The position numbers and the translations under genes were made by a program. Below are positions 8,547 to 17,730 of a DNA stretch of 64,000 bases, in pieces (the stretch's first letter is position 1; every line of letters starts with the position of its first letter). The stretch spans positions 2,604,001 to 2,668,000 of the forward strand of contig OY781040.1 in NCBI GenBank assembly GCA_963676095.1, given 5' to 3'. The notes under the pieces were generated by a model. That model ran no database searches and was not told the DNA's origin. It was given only the letters and a program-made list of their open reading frames with translations. The DNA is from G963676095 sp963676095. Its GTDB lineage: Bacteria; Bacteroidota; Bacteroidia; Bacteroidales; Prolixibacteraceae.

Positions 8547-9923
8547 CTATTCCAAATCGATAGCCTCTGCGGTAACCACATTCGTGCTAAGGTTGATTGT
8601 GATCCGGTAATTCCCGGATACGGCATCGTCGGCGGCATACCAATTGCCGTCGGTCGCCCCGTGATCTGTGGCAGACTGGATAAGTGACGCCGGCAAGGTA
8701 TAATCGTCCGACCGCTTTTCATTTGCCCATCCGGTACTTTCAAAGAACTTGAAGTTAGCCTGGGATGCATCAAAGTAAACCGTTGACTGATAGATATTAT
8801 CATCAACTTTCTTAAAGAGGATGAACTGCAGAGCATTATCGAAGCCCCAGCTGGTAGTCGCCTCTGGATCAACTTTTGACGGATAACCCAATCCCATTCC
8901 ACAGGCGTAAAGTACGCTTGGGAAAGTTTGACTTACCGGAGACACAAGTACTATTTTCCGGGTTTCGCTATAGTATAGAACATAGCTGCCTGTTTCACCG
9001 GTAAAACTAACTGAATCGGTCCGGATCCGGTCAAAATAGTCCAGGTTAAACACAATATCGTCATCGGCAAAGTCTTCGTACAGAGTCAGCCCTTGTCCGT
9101 TAGTCAACGTTCTGGTCACTTTTTTAAACGACTCGCCGGAAACAGTCACGTCGCTAAGATCGCTGGAATACAAACCAGAGGCATCGGTTTCAGTCCCGGT
9201 AACAGTTGTTTCAAAAGCATAGGTATCAAAAGTAACCGAATTAATCCGTCGCAAAAAAACATCTTCAGTTGTAATATAGTCGCCGGTTTCGTCCTCAATC
9301 AGTTCAATAGCGTTATCACTGGCCCCCCAGACATAACCGGAATAATCAATTTCATTCTCCGAAGTAAGAGCCGTAGCAATCTTGTAAGTGATACTGTTAC
9401 TGAGCTCCAGCCCGCTTACCTGGTATTGGTCGGACCCGGTTTCCAAAGGATACAAGGTATATACCGTTCCATCCTCCATAACCATATATAGTTTATCATA
9501 ATAAGTGCGCTGGCCGGTAATCCCGGAAACGGAAGTTTGGGTTTCATCTCCTTCGACATTGGTCAATGTCAAGGTAATTTCGGCTTCAGCATTATCAGGC
9601 AGGTCGTTCTCGAAAGGTATCCGGAACATGGTATCCACAGATGCATTATAACCGGCAGTCCTTATCGTTTTAGAGAGCAATATCTGATCGTTAACAACCA
9701 GTTGCAGTACAAGGGTTGACAGCGGGGTTTCATCATCTGAAACAACCGCCGTAAACGAGATAGAATCGCCGTACGTGAAAGAAGAAGGGCTGACTGCCGA
9801 CGATTCGACTACCGGCGTCGAATGCGGATAAACAACCCGCAGCGCATCATCCGAGCATGAAGAAAAAAGCAGAAAGGATAATAATCCTCCAATAATATTT
9901 CTGTATTTCGTTTTCATAATCAA
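8547..9923 (-). CDS. SusE/SusF-type glycan-binding lipoprotein (DUF5016/5125/5121-like)
   Basis: 458 aa lipoprotein: signal peptide with LLFSSC, Cys23. An N-terminal Ig-like domain (about 35-135, YPHSTPVVESSAVSPSSFTY) is followed by all-beta modules with repeated T/D/S-rich strands and many aromatic residues, as in surface glycan-binding proteins. The arrangement resembles the binding protein encoded between SusD and GH30 in known beta-1,6-glucan loci. It begins 18 bases after the SusD stop and is clearly in the same operon. No catalytic motif is seen. Role: holds substrate at the cell surface for the GH30 enzyme and the SusCD importer. The domain names are from memory. Confidence 0.75.
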   Translation of the reverse strand: MIMKTKYRNIIGGLLSFLLFSSCSDDALRVVYPHSTPVVESSAVSPSSFTYGDSISFTAVVSDDETPLSTLVLQLVVNDQILLSKTIRTAGYNASVDTMFRIPFENDLPDNAEAEITLTLTNVEGDETQTSVSGITGQRTYYDKLYMVMEDGTVYTLYPLETGSDQYQVSGLELSNSITYKIATALTSENEIDYSGYVWGASDNAIELIEDETGDYITTEDVFLRRINSVTFDTYAFETTVTGTETDASGLYSSDLSDVTVSGESFKKVTRTLTNGQGLTLYEDFADDDIVFNLDYFDRIRTDSVSFTGETGSYVLYYSETRKIVLVSPVSQTFPSVLYACGMGLGYPSKVDPEATTSWGFDNALQFILFKKVDDNIYQSTVYFDASQANFKFFESTGWANEKRSDDYTLPASLIQSATDHGATDGNWYAADDAVSGNYRITINLSTNVVTAEAIDLE

Positions 9924-9941
9924 TCGTTAGTTAAAGGTTGG

Positions 9942-11459
9942 TTAGTATCCCGGATTTTGAACAAGGTTCGTGTTCACGTCTATCGAGGCCTGGGGAATAG
10001 GGAGCAATTCGCAATTCTCGTCGAATGTACGTTGTAAGGCCAGACGTCCTGAATCTTTTTCATTAAGAGCATTCATCACGGATTCCATTTTCCCGTACCT
10101 GATCAGATCGAACCAGCGTTGTCCTTCAAAAGCCAGTTCCAGGCGGCGTTCGTGCAAAACGGCATCCAGCATCTTATCCTGCGAAGAAGTTACTGAAGGC
10201 GACAGGTCAGATAAGCCGGCCCGCTCCCGGATGGTATTGACGATGGAAGCAGCAGACTGAAGATCTGTCCCGATATTTACCAGAGCCTCCGCCTTAAGGA
10301 GCAAAATATCGGCAAGACGGATTTTAATAATACTGCTTGCCGAAGAGCGGCATTTATACATGAAAGGATAATGTTCGGATGCATAATAATTGCTCCAGGT
10401 ACATTCGTAATAGACAACCGACTGGTTATAGCGGACGGTATCTCCTTCCACTTCATAGGCGCTGATCAGATTGCGTGATGGCGTAACCCATTTTGCCCAG
10501 GTAAAATAATAGTCATAATCCAGGAGATCCCTTCCAAACATCCAGGTTACCCAGTTCCCGTCCGAAGCGGGATAATCAATTTCAAGGATCGATTCTGACG
10601 TAGATCTCAATTTGGTATCAGTGCCAGTCTCATTCATCCCGAAAAGATCGCTGAAATCACTAACCAGAGTAAAACCATCATCAATAACCGAGTTACAGTA
10701 TTCAAGGACTTTTCCGTAATCCCGTACTGGCTCTTCTGCATACACTTTAGCAAGTAAAGCCTTTGCTACGGATTTGGATAAAATGGTTTTATCTGAGGCA
10801 TCAACATCCGGGGCATTCTGCACGGCGTCGGTCAGGTCGTCTATGATCTGGGCATAGACCTCAGCCGGCGCAGACTGGGACGGATAATAGGTATCCCATA
10901 CTTCTTTTATATTGTCTGAAGTAATATCTACACCTACATCTGTCACCAGCGGAATATTTCCCCAGATCCGTACCATATCGAACCAGATCATGGAGCGAAA
11001 AATTTTTGCTTCGGCTTTCCATTGGGTGCGTTCCGTATCGGTAAGCTCGGTATCTGTTACATTATCAATATAATTGATCACGATATTAGCCTGGGCGACA
11101 TCGCTCAGGTAATTTGTCCAGTCCCTGTATAAAATACTGCTGCTGGCATCTACCGAATTATTTTCGAACGGGATCACTTCCGATCCGGTTGTTCCCCCAT
11201 AGGCATTATCGGAATGGGCATCCGTAAGTAACAGATAATCCAGGTACCAGTGTTCCTGCCTGTCTTTTAAAAGTTGATAAAGAGCCTGATACTGAGAGTA
11301 CATCTCATCATAGGTATAAACCGTGGAACTGTCAGTGCTGCTACCATAAATAACTTCAGAGTAGTCAGATAACGGATCCTTGTCCAAAGAGCAGGACACA
11401 AACGACGCCAGCCCAAACGGCATCATTAAAATAGAATAAAAAATATATTTTGTTCTCAT
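9942..11459 (-). CDS. SusD/RagB outer-membrane lipoprotein, PUL 1
   Basis: 505 aa. The signal peptide ends in FVSC (Cys23). The family hallmarks are an all-helical TPR-like core, FRSMIWFDMVRIWGNIPLVTD (about 150-170), the C-terminal LLKAEALVNIG and ERRLELAFEGQRWFDLIRYG, and the terminal LVQNPGY. SusD caps the SusC transporter and presents glycan to it. It starts 12 bases after the SusC stop, the standard SusC-SusD pairing. Ligand specificity cannot be read directly. Confidence 0.95.
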   Translation of the reverse strand: MRTKYIFYSILMMPFGLASFVSCSLDKDPLSDYSEVIYGSSTDSSTVYTYDEMYSQYQALYQLLKDRQEHWYLDYLLLTDAHSDNAYGGTTGSEVIPFENNSVDASSSILYRDWTNYLSDVAQANIVINYIDNVTDTELTDTERTQWKAEAKIFRSMIWFDMVRIWGNIPLVTDVGVDITSDNIKEVWDTYYPSQSAPAEVYAQIIDDLTDAVQNAPDVDASDKTILSKSVAKALLAKVYAEEPVRDYGKVLEYCNSVIDDGFTLVSDFSDLFGMNETGTDTKLRSTSESILEIDYPASDGNWVTWMFGRDLLDYDYYFTWAKWVTPSRNLISAYEVEGDTVRYNQSVVYYECTWSNYYASEHYPFMYKCRSSASSIIKIRLADILLLKAEALVNIGTDLQSAASIVNTIRERAGLSDLSPSVTSSQDKMLDAVLHERRLELAFEGQRWFDLIRYGKMESVMNALNEKDSGRLALQRTFDENCELLPIPQASIDVNTNLVQNPGY

Positions 11460-11471
11460 CGTTCAGTTTTA

Positions 11472-14400
11472 TTAAAGGTCAATGTTTATCCCTAAGACAA
11501 ATGACTTAGTCTGAGGATAGGTGCCCCAGTCAATTCCCTGCACAGTCCCGCTGTTTTCCCACTGGTTTACTTCAGGGTCCATCCCCACATAGTTGGTGAA
11601 CGTAAGCAGGTTCGTCGCGGTAAAATAAGTCTGCAGGCGGGTGATTCCCAACCTGGACAATAAGCTTCCGGAAAAGTTATACGAAAGCGTAATGTCTTTC
11701 ACTCTCAAGTAGCTGCCGTCCTCAACAAAATAAGAAGATGTTTTCATATTAAACCCGGCTTTGGGGATTTGGGTAATCATTCCGGGTCTCTTCCACCGGC
11801 TCAATACCCTGGTCGATTGATTTTTCCCATCGTACATTCCCTCTGTCTCTATTCTTGAGGCATTAAAAATATCATTACCACAGGATCCCTGGAGCAAAAC
11901 GCTCAGGTTAAACCCTTTATAGGATAGGGTATTGGTCATGCCAAAGGTAAAATCCGGATTAGGATCTCCGATATAGGTGCGGTCAGAAGAGGTGACCTGG
12001 CCGTCCCCGTTAACATCCCGGTAATTCAGCTCCCCGGTTTCCGGGTCCACTCCGTCACTGATATACCCGTAAAAACTTCCAAGCGGATGTCCCGGTGCGT
12101 TACGGACACAATATTCGGCCAGGTTATCGCTGGTCTGGGCATCATAATAAACCTTTGTGAGCTCCAAGGAAGTCAGCTTATTCCTGTTGAACGAAATATT
12201 GAACTCGGTATCCCAGTTTAATTTTCCTTTCAGGTTCCTGGAAGACACAGAAAATTCGAGCCCTTTATTGGTCATTTCCCCTTCGTTGCGCGTTATTGTG
12301 GAGGCCACGGAAGAACCTGACGGCAGGGTAACATCGACCAACATGTCTGTTGTCTTTTTATAATAAAGGTCAACGGTAAAATTCAGCCGGTTTTTCAAAA
12401 CAGACAAATCGACCCCAAAATTTGTCTGGGTCGTTGTTTCCCAGGTTAAGTCAGAATTTCTTAACGTCGATTGGGTAATGACCGGGGTGGCGTCAGACAT
12501 CCCTTCTTCCCACCAATCCTGCCTGGTGATCGAATAAAGTGCCAGATAATCATAATCTCCCAGACCTGATTGATTTCCACTCTGTCCCCAGCCGCCACGA
12601 AGCTTCATGTCATCGATCCAGTCAATATCTTTCATAAAATCTTCTGATGAAATACGCCATGCTGCCGAAACAGAGGGAAAATATCCCCAGCGGTGACCGG
12701 GAGCCAGTTTTGAGGATCCGTCAATACGCATATTGGCAGTAACCAGGTATTTACTGGCATAGTTATAGGAAACACGTCCGATATACGACATGATCGACCA
12801 CTGGGAAGCAGTTGTCCCGTTACCCTGGGATACCTTATTCCCGGCATTCAGGGTTTGAATATTGCCGTCCGCAAAATTGGTAACAGTCTGATAAGAATAA
12901 GTATAGTCCGAAGTGGTACCTGAACTACCAGCCATTACATTCAGACCGTGTTTCCCGAATTGTTTGTCATAGGTCAGAATATTGTCATAGATCATCACGG
13001 TAGTGGTGTACCGGTTGTCGGAAGCCTCTCCACCCTGGTCCCTGCCGTAAGTCGTCGAGGTCGGGTCGATAAAGGACGTATAATGATAGTCGTGCCGGTC
13101 CAGGGTGACAGACGATTTCAGTTTCAATTCAGGAAGGAAGGTAATTTCCGCACTCCCGGTTGAAATGAGACGGCGGTTCCTTGCTTTGTTATTTTTCGAG
13201 CGGGCCATATTCTCTGAAGGAGAAGTAATATTAACGCCATAAAACCCGGTGTAATACTGATCCGGGCTGTCGGGATCCCAAACCGGAGCGTAAGTCGGCG
13301 TATTGATAACAGAAAGGATCACGCCCCCCCTGTTCGATCCTTTTCCTGAGATAATTCCGTTACTTGTGTTGTCCGAGTAAGAAATGTTTGCCCCTATTTT
13401 CAGCCATTTCCGAAGTTTATTCTCGATGTCGGCCCTGAAATTGTACCTCTTAAAAAAAGCAACTTTTATGATACCGTCTTCAGCGGTATAACCTCCCGAT
13501 AAAAAATAGTTGAGCTTATCGTTTCCATCGGTTACAGAAGCCTGATAGTTCTGGGTGACGGCCGTTTGGTAAGTTTCGTCATACCAATCGGTCTGATCGG
13601 TCAGATCGTCCGGCAAACTGATTGTTGAGCCCATATCATCCAATAAATCACGATACTGGTCAACATTTAAAGGATCGATTTTATTTGACAATTTGGTAAT
13701 CCCGGTATAAGCACTGAAAGTAATTCTTGATTTCCCGGCTTCGCCCGACTTTGTCGTGATCATAACAACGCCGTTTGCCCCCCGGGAACCGTAAATCGCC
13801 TGGGAAGATGCATCCTTAAGCACCTGCATGCTTTTAATATCGTTGGCAGAAAGGAAAGAAATATCATCAGTAGGAACGCCGTCGACCACATAAAGCGGAT
13901 CATTGCTCGAGTTCATCGAAGTTGCACCACGAACGCGGATCACCATGTTCTCGCCGGGAAGGCCGTTCGGCTTAATCACCGTCACGCCGGCAGCTTTTCC
14001 CTGTAAAGCCTGATCGGCTGAAACAACAGGCCGTTGATCAAGATCAGCTGTCGATACTGTTGAAATAGCGGTTGTAACATCTTTCTTGCTTACCGACCCG
14101 TAACCCACCGCCACAACTTCCTCAATGCCAATTGTCTCTTCTTCCATGATCACATTGATGATATTTTTACCGGCAGCCGGAAATTCCTGCGATTTCATCC
14201 CTACGAACGAAAAAACCAGCACAGCATCTGCAGGAATATCCTGAAGCACATATTTTCCATCATTATTGGTGATCGTCCCGATCATGGTCCCCTTTACGGA
14301 GATGGTAACACCGGGTAACGGTATTCCTGACGAATCGGTAACTTTCCCGGATATGTTCCTGGTCTGTTGTCCCTGGTCATATCCCATTTTTTCGCTGGTC

Positions 14401-14765
14401 GGAAAAATAATGATATGACGGTCAATTATTTTATACGAAATATCCTCACCGGCAAAAATCGTCCTCAGGATATCTTCCACAGAACTATTCTCCACCTTAA
14501 GATCGACACGGCGGGAAATATCGATCTTGCTGTTATTATACATAAAGGAGTATTCCGACTGGTCTTCTATCTGTTTCAGGACATCCTTTACTGTCGTATT
14601 CTGCACATTCAGGTTCAGTCTGGTCTGTTGACTGTAAACTGAAGCATAGCTTCCCGTCAGACCGGCAATACAAATCAGTATGACAATTAGTTTCATTTTT
14701 AAAATCAAATTTTTCCGGACAGACCATTTCATGAATTGCCTGACCAGACTAATGTTTTTTTTCAT
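11472..14765 (-). CDS. SusC/RagA TonB-dependent transporter with STN domain, PUL 1
   Basis: 1,097 aa. In order: signal region to about 45; STN secretin/TonB N-terminal domain (about 50-120, LNVQNTTVKDVLKQIEDQ); carboxypeptidase-like domain (about 135-210, ISGKVTDSSGIPLPGVTI); plug with EEVVAVGYGSVSKKDV and YVVDGVPTDDISFL; then a 22-strand barrel ending in an aromatic-rich strand. The STN domain is the hallmark of receptors that signal through FecR to an ECF sigma factor, matching the upstream genes. It imports the oligosaccharide bound by the SusD downstream, using TonB energy. It is separated from fecR by a terminator-like hairpin. Confidence 0.96.
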   Translation of the reverse strand: MKKNISLVRQFMKWSVRKNLILKMKLIVILICIAGLTGSYASVYSQQTRLNLNVQNTTVKDVLKQIEDQSEYSFMYNNSKIDISRRVDLKVENSSVEDILRTIFAGEDISYKIIDRHIIIFPTSEKMGYDQGQQTRNISGKVTDSSGIPLPGVTISVKGTMIGTITNNDGKYVLQDIPADAVLVFSFVGMKSQEFPAAGKNIINVIMEEETIGIEEVVAVGYGSVSKKDVTTAISTVSTADLDQRPVVSADQALQGKAAGVTVIKPNGLPGENMVIRVRGATSMNSSNDPLYVVDGVPTDDISFLSANDIKSMQVLKDASSQAIYGSRGANGVVMITTKSGEAGKSRITFSAYTGITKLSNKIDPLNVDQYRDLLDDMGSTISLPDDLTDQTDWYDETYQTAVTQNYQASVTDGNDKLNYFLSGGYTAEDGIIKVAFFKRYNFRADIENKLRKWLKIGANISYSDNTSNGIISGKGSNRGGVILSVINTPTYAPVWDPDSPDQYYTGFYGVNITSPSENMARSKNNKARNRRLISTGSAEITFLPELKLKSSVTLDRHDYHYTSFIDPTSTTYGRDQGGEASDNRYTTTVMIYDNILTYDKQFGKHGLNVMAGSSGTTSDYTYSYQTVTNFADGNIQTLNAGNKVSQGNGTTASQWSIMSYIGRVSYNYASKYLVTANMRIDGSSKLAPGHRWGYFPSVSAAWRISSEDFMKDIDWIDDMKLRGGWGQSGNQSGLGDYDYLALYSITRQDWWEEGMSDATPVITQSTLRNSDLTWETTTQTNFGVDLSVLKNRLNFTVDLYYKKTTDMLVDVTLPSGSSVASTITRNEGEMTNKGLEFSVSSRNLKGKLNWDTEFNISFNRNKLTSLELTKVYYDAQTSDNLAEYCVRNAPGHPLGSFYGYISDGVDPETGELNYRDVNGDGQVTSSDRTYIGDPNPDFTFGMTNTLSYKGFNLSVLLQGSCGNDIFNASRIETEGMYDGKNQSTRVLSRWKRPGMITQIPKAGFNMKTSSYFVEDGSYLRVKDITLSYNFSGSLLSRLGITRLQTYFTATNLLTFTNYVGMDPEVNQWENSGTVQGIDWGTYPQTKSFVLGINIDL

Positions 14766-14857
14766 AGTTTTGTAATGGATTTATCAGCCATTCAATGAGA
14801 AAAGTTATGAGGGTAACTTTTCTCAGTCGGGCTGAGTTAATAAATTTTCGACTAATA

Positions 14858-14887
14858 AAGGTTTGCCCGAAAGGCAAGCCTTTTTTG
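14858..14887. terminator. Hairpin between fecR and susC, PUL 1
   Basis: AAGGTTTGCC pairs with GGCAAGCCTT over a CGAAA loop (one wobble), followed by a T-run on the plus strand and TTTATT on the minus strand. It lies between the anti-sigma and susC genes and should separate sigma/anti-sigma transcription from the highly expressed susCD part. Confidence 0.75.
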
Positions 14888-14919
14888 TTCAGAGAATTAT
14901 TGTTGTTTCATAGGCAAAA

Positions 14920-15900
14920 TTATTTCTGCGGTTGATTAATAATTACAGTCTTTCCTTCAATCTTATAATCAATAGGTTTCAAAAAATTTATCAAGCTTAA
15001 CAGTTCCCTGAGGGACTCGGTCTTCACTCTAAATGTGAACCGCTCGTTATCAAGAAGTTTTGGAGATATCTGAATATTGACCCCGTACCAGCGTTCAATG
15101 TACTTTACAATTTCCTGCATCGAGTTTTCTTCAAAGACCAACTCGTTCCTGGTCCAGGCAGAGACAAGGTTCATGTCCATCTTTTGGATATGGAGTTTTT
15201 TTTCTCCTTTTTCAAAAATAGCCACTTGTCCTGGCACCAGATGGGCAATTTCCTTCTCACCCTGTTCAATTCCTATACTTCCCCGTTTTAGTCCAACTTC
15301 GACTGACTGGTCATCGTCGTAATCTTTTACGTTAAAAGATGTTCCAAAGACCCTTATGTTAATTTCAGGGGTCTTTACAATAAACTTTTTTGCCGGATCT
15401 TTCCGTACATCAAAATAACCTTCTCCGTGTAACTCAACGGTCCGGTCATGCAGACCAAAATTCCGGTCGTAGCGTATGCTTGTGCCGCCATTCAGAAGGA
15501 CGACCGAACTATCCGGTAAAATGACTTTGGTTTTTTGCCCTTCGGGAGAGATGACTTCGGTACAGGATGTGCCCGGCCCCCAACGATCGAGCCTTGTTCC
15601 TGTCCAGACACTGAACGAGATGACAACAATTGCAGCCGCAGCCCGGTACAACCAGCGATACAGGACACGTTTCTTTTTTTGAGGACGGATCTTTGCCCTG
15701 ATATTTTCCCATGCGATAAGTTTATCCGGAGAAAACCGGTCAGGAAAGCTTCCGGTTACCTGCCACAAATTCAAAAGGTCCTGGTAAATCTTTTCATTCC
15801 CGGCACTCTCATTTAACCAATCATGAACCTCTCCTGCATATTCTGTGTTGCCGGAGGCAATATGCCGTATGATTTTATGTATCGGGACTCCGTTGTCCAT
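14920..15900 (-). CDS. FecR-type anti-sigma factor, PUL 1
   Basis: 326 aa inner-membrane anti-sigma protein. N-terminal cytosolic sigma-binding region (1-75), a single membrane helix about 82-99 (YRAAAAIVVISFSVWTG), the periplasmic FecR domain starting at VISPEGQKTKVILPDSSVVL (about 115-210), and a C-terminal DUF4974/STN-like domain ending in DYKIEGKTVIINQ. In this family substrate binding to the STN-bearing SusC is relayed through FecR to free the sigma factor. It follows the sigma gene by 41 bases, so the two form one transcript. Confidence 0.93.
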   Translation of the reverse strand: MDNGVPIHKIIRHIASGNTEYAGEVHDWLNESAGNEKIYQDLLNLWQVTGSFPDRFSPDKLIAWENIRAKIRPQKKKRVLYRWLYRAAAAIVVISFSVWTGTRLDRWGPGTSCTEVISPEGQKTKVILPDSSVVLLNGGTSIRYDRNFGLHDRTVELHGEGYFDVRKDPAKKFIVKTPEINIRVFGTSFNVKDYDDDQSVEVGLKRGSIGIEQGEKEIAHLVPGQVAIFEKGEKKLHIQKMDMNLVSAWTRNELVFEENSMQEIVKYIERWYGVNIQISPKLLDNERFTFRVKTESLRELLSLINFLKPIDYKIEGKTVIINQPQK

Positions 15901-15941
15901 AGCTTTATGCTGATTTTATTGCTATGGCACTTAAATTGCCC

Positions 15942-16553
15942 CTACCCCCCAAGAAGAATTAAAAAAAGAATAAAAATTTTATCATTATAGGGCCGTAAAA
16001 AGTCCTTAATCTTCCGGATAGCGATCGTTATCTGGTTTTCGACTGTTTTCACAGAAACTCCCAATTCTTCAGCAATTTCATGGTTCGACATTCCTCCATC
16101 CCTGCTCAAACAGTAAATCTCCCGGCACTTTGCAGGTAATCCTTCAATGGCTTGACTGATAATCCTCCTCAATTCCTCAACTTCGAGGTACTGGTCAGCC
16201 TCATTTGTAACGAAGTCTGATGGGGAAACCAATTTATCAGAAATCCGTTTTTGATTTTTCCGGTCACGCAAATAATTAAGGCTTCTGTTCTTGGATGCTG
16301 TATATAAATAGGATTTAACCGAACTATAAAAATTTATAGCACTTCTTTTCTCCCAAAAATAAACAAATATATCCTGGACAATCTCTTCCGATAAAACTTC
16401 ATCTCTCAGGTAACTGTTTACGAAATTACAGAGATCATCATAATAGGTATCAAAGAAATACTTAAAAGCATCCTCATCACCGTCAATCATCCGCTGTAAA
16501 ATAAAAATCTCTTCTTTTGACATATTCTGCTTCATCGGTATAAACATTTGCAA
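15942..16553 (-). CDS. ECF RNA polymerase sigma factor, PUL 1
   Basis: 203 aa sigma-70 family, extracytoplasmic-function type. Region 2: FFDTYYDDLCNFVNSYL, EEIVQDIFVYFWEKR. Region 4: LPAKCREIYCLSRDGG, then the helix-turn-helix SNHEIAEELGVSVKTVENQI. The extreme C-terminus (IFILFLILLGG) is hydrophobic; the other two sigma factors in this window also end in hydrophobic tails. Start choices are ATG at 16553, 16535 or 16523; none has a clear Shine-Dalgarno. It should direct transcription of the PUL 1 susC promoter when released by FecR. Confidence 0.93.
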   Translation of the reverse strand: MQMFIPMKQNMSKEEIFILQRMIDGDEDAFKYFFDTYYDDLCNFVNSYLRDEVLSEEIVQDIFVYFWEKRSAINFYSSVKSYLYTASKNRSLNYLRDRKNQKRISDKLVSPSDFVTNEADQYLEVEELRRIISQAIEGLPAKCREIYCLSRDGGMSNHEIAEELGVSVKTVENQITIAIRKIKDFLRPYNDKIFILFLILLGG

Positions 16554-16857
16554 GAGAGTGAACAGATACTTTGTAAAAAGAACCTTAAATCTGTCCTACA
16601 AATATATTGACACTACTCTAAAAACAACAAGGCAAAGGCATTATCGCCAGCTTTTCAGGTATCAGCCGCCTTTGCACAGAGCATCGATAAACCGTTGTAT
16701 ACGAATGTTATACAGTTAACAAATCAATAAAAGATGTTTTACAAAAGAAATAGCCATAAAAACAAATTATAACGAAAAGAGGCTGTCTTCCGGGACAACC
16801 TCTTCTTTTTCTTTTTAATAACGGTCAATGTTGCTTTTTGAACAGCCTCATCGCCTC
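16554..16857. other. Intergenic region with sigma promoter side and a terminator
   Basis: 304 bp separating two minus-strand units. The right part holds the terminator of the DUF4249 unit (listed separately); the left part is AT-rich and must hold the sigma gene promoter. Nothing else is recognised. Confidence 0.5.
16778..16812 (-). terminator. Terminator after the DUF4249 gene
   Basis: AGAGGCTGTC pairs with GACAACCTCT around a TTCCGG loop (one mismatch), with pyrimidine tracts on both sides. It lies 55 bases beyond the DUF4249 stop on the minus strand. Confidence 0.75.
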
Positions 16858-17730
16858 TTATTTATTTGTGCTTATTTTCAAAACCTTCTGCTTCCGGTCA
16901 ATCGCATACGCGGTAAAGAAACCCCAGGCCTGGCGTGGGCCTGAGATGTTGGTGCGGATATTGGCCGGGTTACCACCGAATGGATCAGAGCCATCATATT
17001 CCCACAGGGCATCATTCAAGAACTGATAATATTCGTACGGGATATGAGAAGTCTCCAGTGTGATCAGGTCCCCGTCTTTCACTTTATATTCATCAATGTC
17101 CTGATCCAGATAGATCACAGGTTCGTCCTCAGCCCGCTGACCGTTGAATAGCTTATCATCCGTAAAACTCCATTCATGCAGAGAGTCGGTTATCATGGTG
17201 TTGTTAATGCTCGCCCGATAGAGATAGGCGTCACCAAGCTCAGGGCCATCCTCCCCATAATAGCTGATCTGCAGAACATCGGTATAAAATTTATGTACTA
17301 CCGAAACATTTATGGAATCGACAACAGGAATATCCGGCATGGTGCTTTCTGAGGTGTAGGTTTCGGTTTCTCCGTCTTCATCCGTATCAACTCCAGAAAT
17401 GGTAAGCTGATAGGTTTTACCGGGAACACCATAAAAACCGGGATCGGTTTTAAACAAACCTTTCTCCTGAGTATCTTCTGTCAATTCATAAATGTTGCTA
17501 CCATCCGATATGGTTACGGAAGCATTTTCAACAACGTAGGAGATTGTATCGTAATAATCGGACGTATAGCTAAGTTTAACCCATTGTGCTATCGTGTCGG
17601 AGGTGATTTGTCCTTCAACAACAAGCATACGCGTTCCCGAGGTTTTCAAAGGAAGATCAATATCCTCGGTACAAGCTGTCGCCAGCAAAGCTGCCAGTAT
17701 GATATAAATATATTGTTTTATCATGATCAT
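16858..17730 (-). CDS. DUF4249 lipoprotein
   Basis: 290 aa. A lipoprotein signal (IYIILAALLATAC, Cys20) is followed by LVVEGQITSDTIAQWVKLSY and the VENASVTISDG region, characteristic of DUF4249. These proteins are routinely encoded directly after a TonB-dependent receptor in Bacteroidota and probably act as its outer-membrane partner, as SusD does for SusC. Its ATG shares one base with the receptor's TGA stop (TGATG), so translation is probably coupled. The ligand is unknown. Confidence 0.85.
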   Translation of the reverse strand: MIMIKQYIYIILAALLATACTEDIDLPLKTSGTRMLVVEGQITSDTIAQWVKLSYTSDYYDTISYVVENASVTISDGSNIYELTEDTQEKGLFKTDPGFYGVPGKTYQLTISGVDTDEDGETETYTSESTMPDIPVVDSINVSVVHKFYTDVLQISYYGEDGPELGDAYLYRASINNTMITDSLHEWSFTDDKLFNGQRAEDEPVIYLDQDIDEYKVKDGDLITLETSHIPYEYYQFLNDALWEYDGSDPFGGNPANIRTNISGPRQAWGFFTAYAIDRKQKVLKISTNK

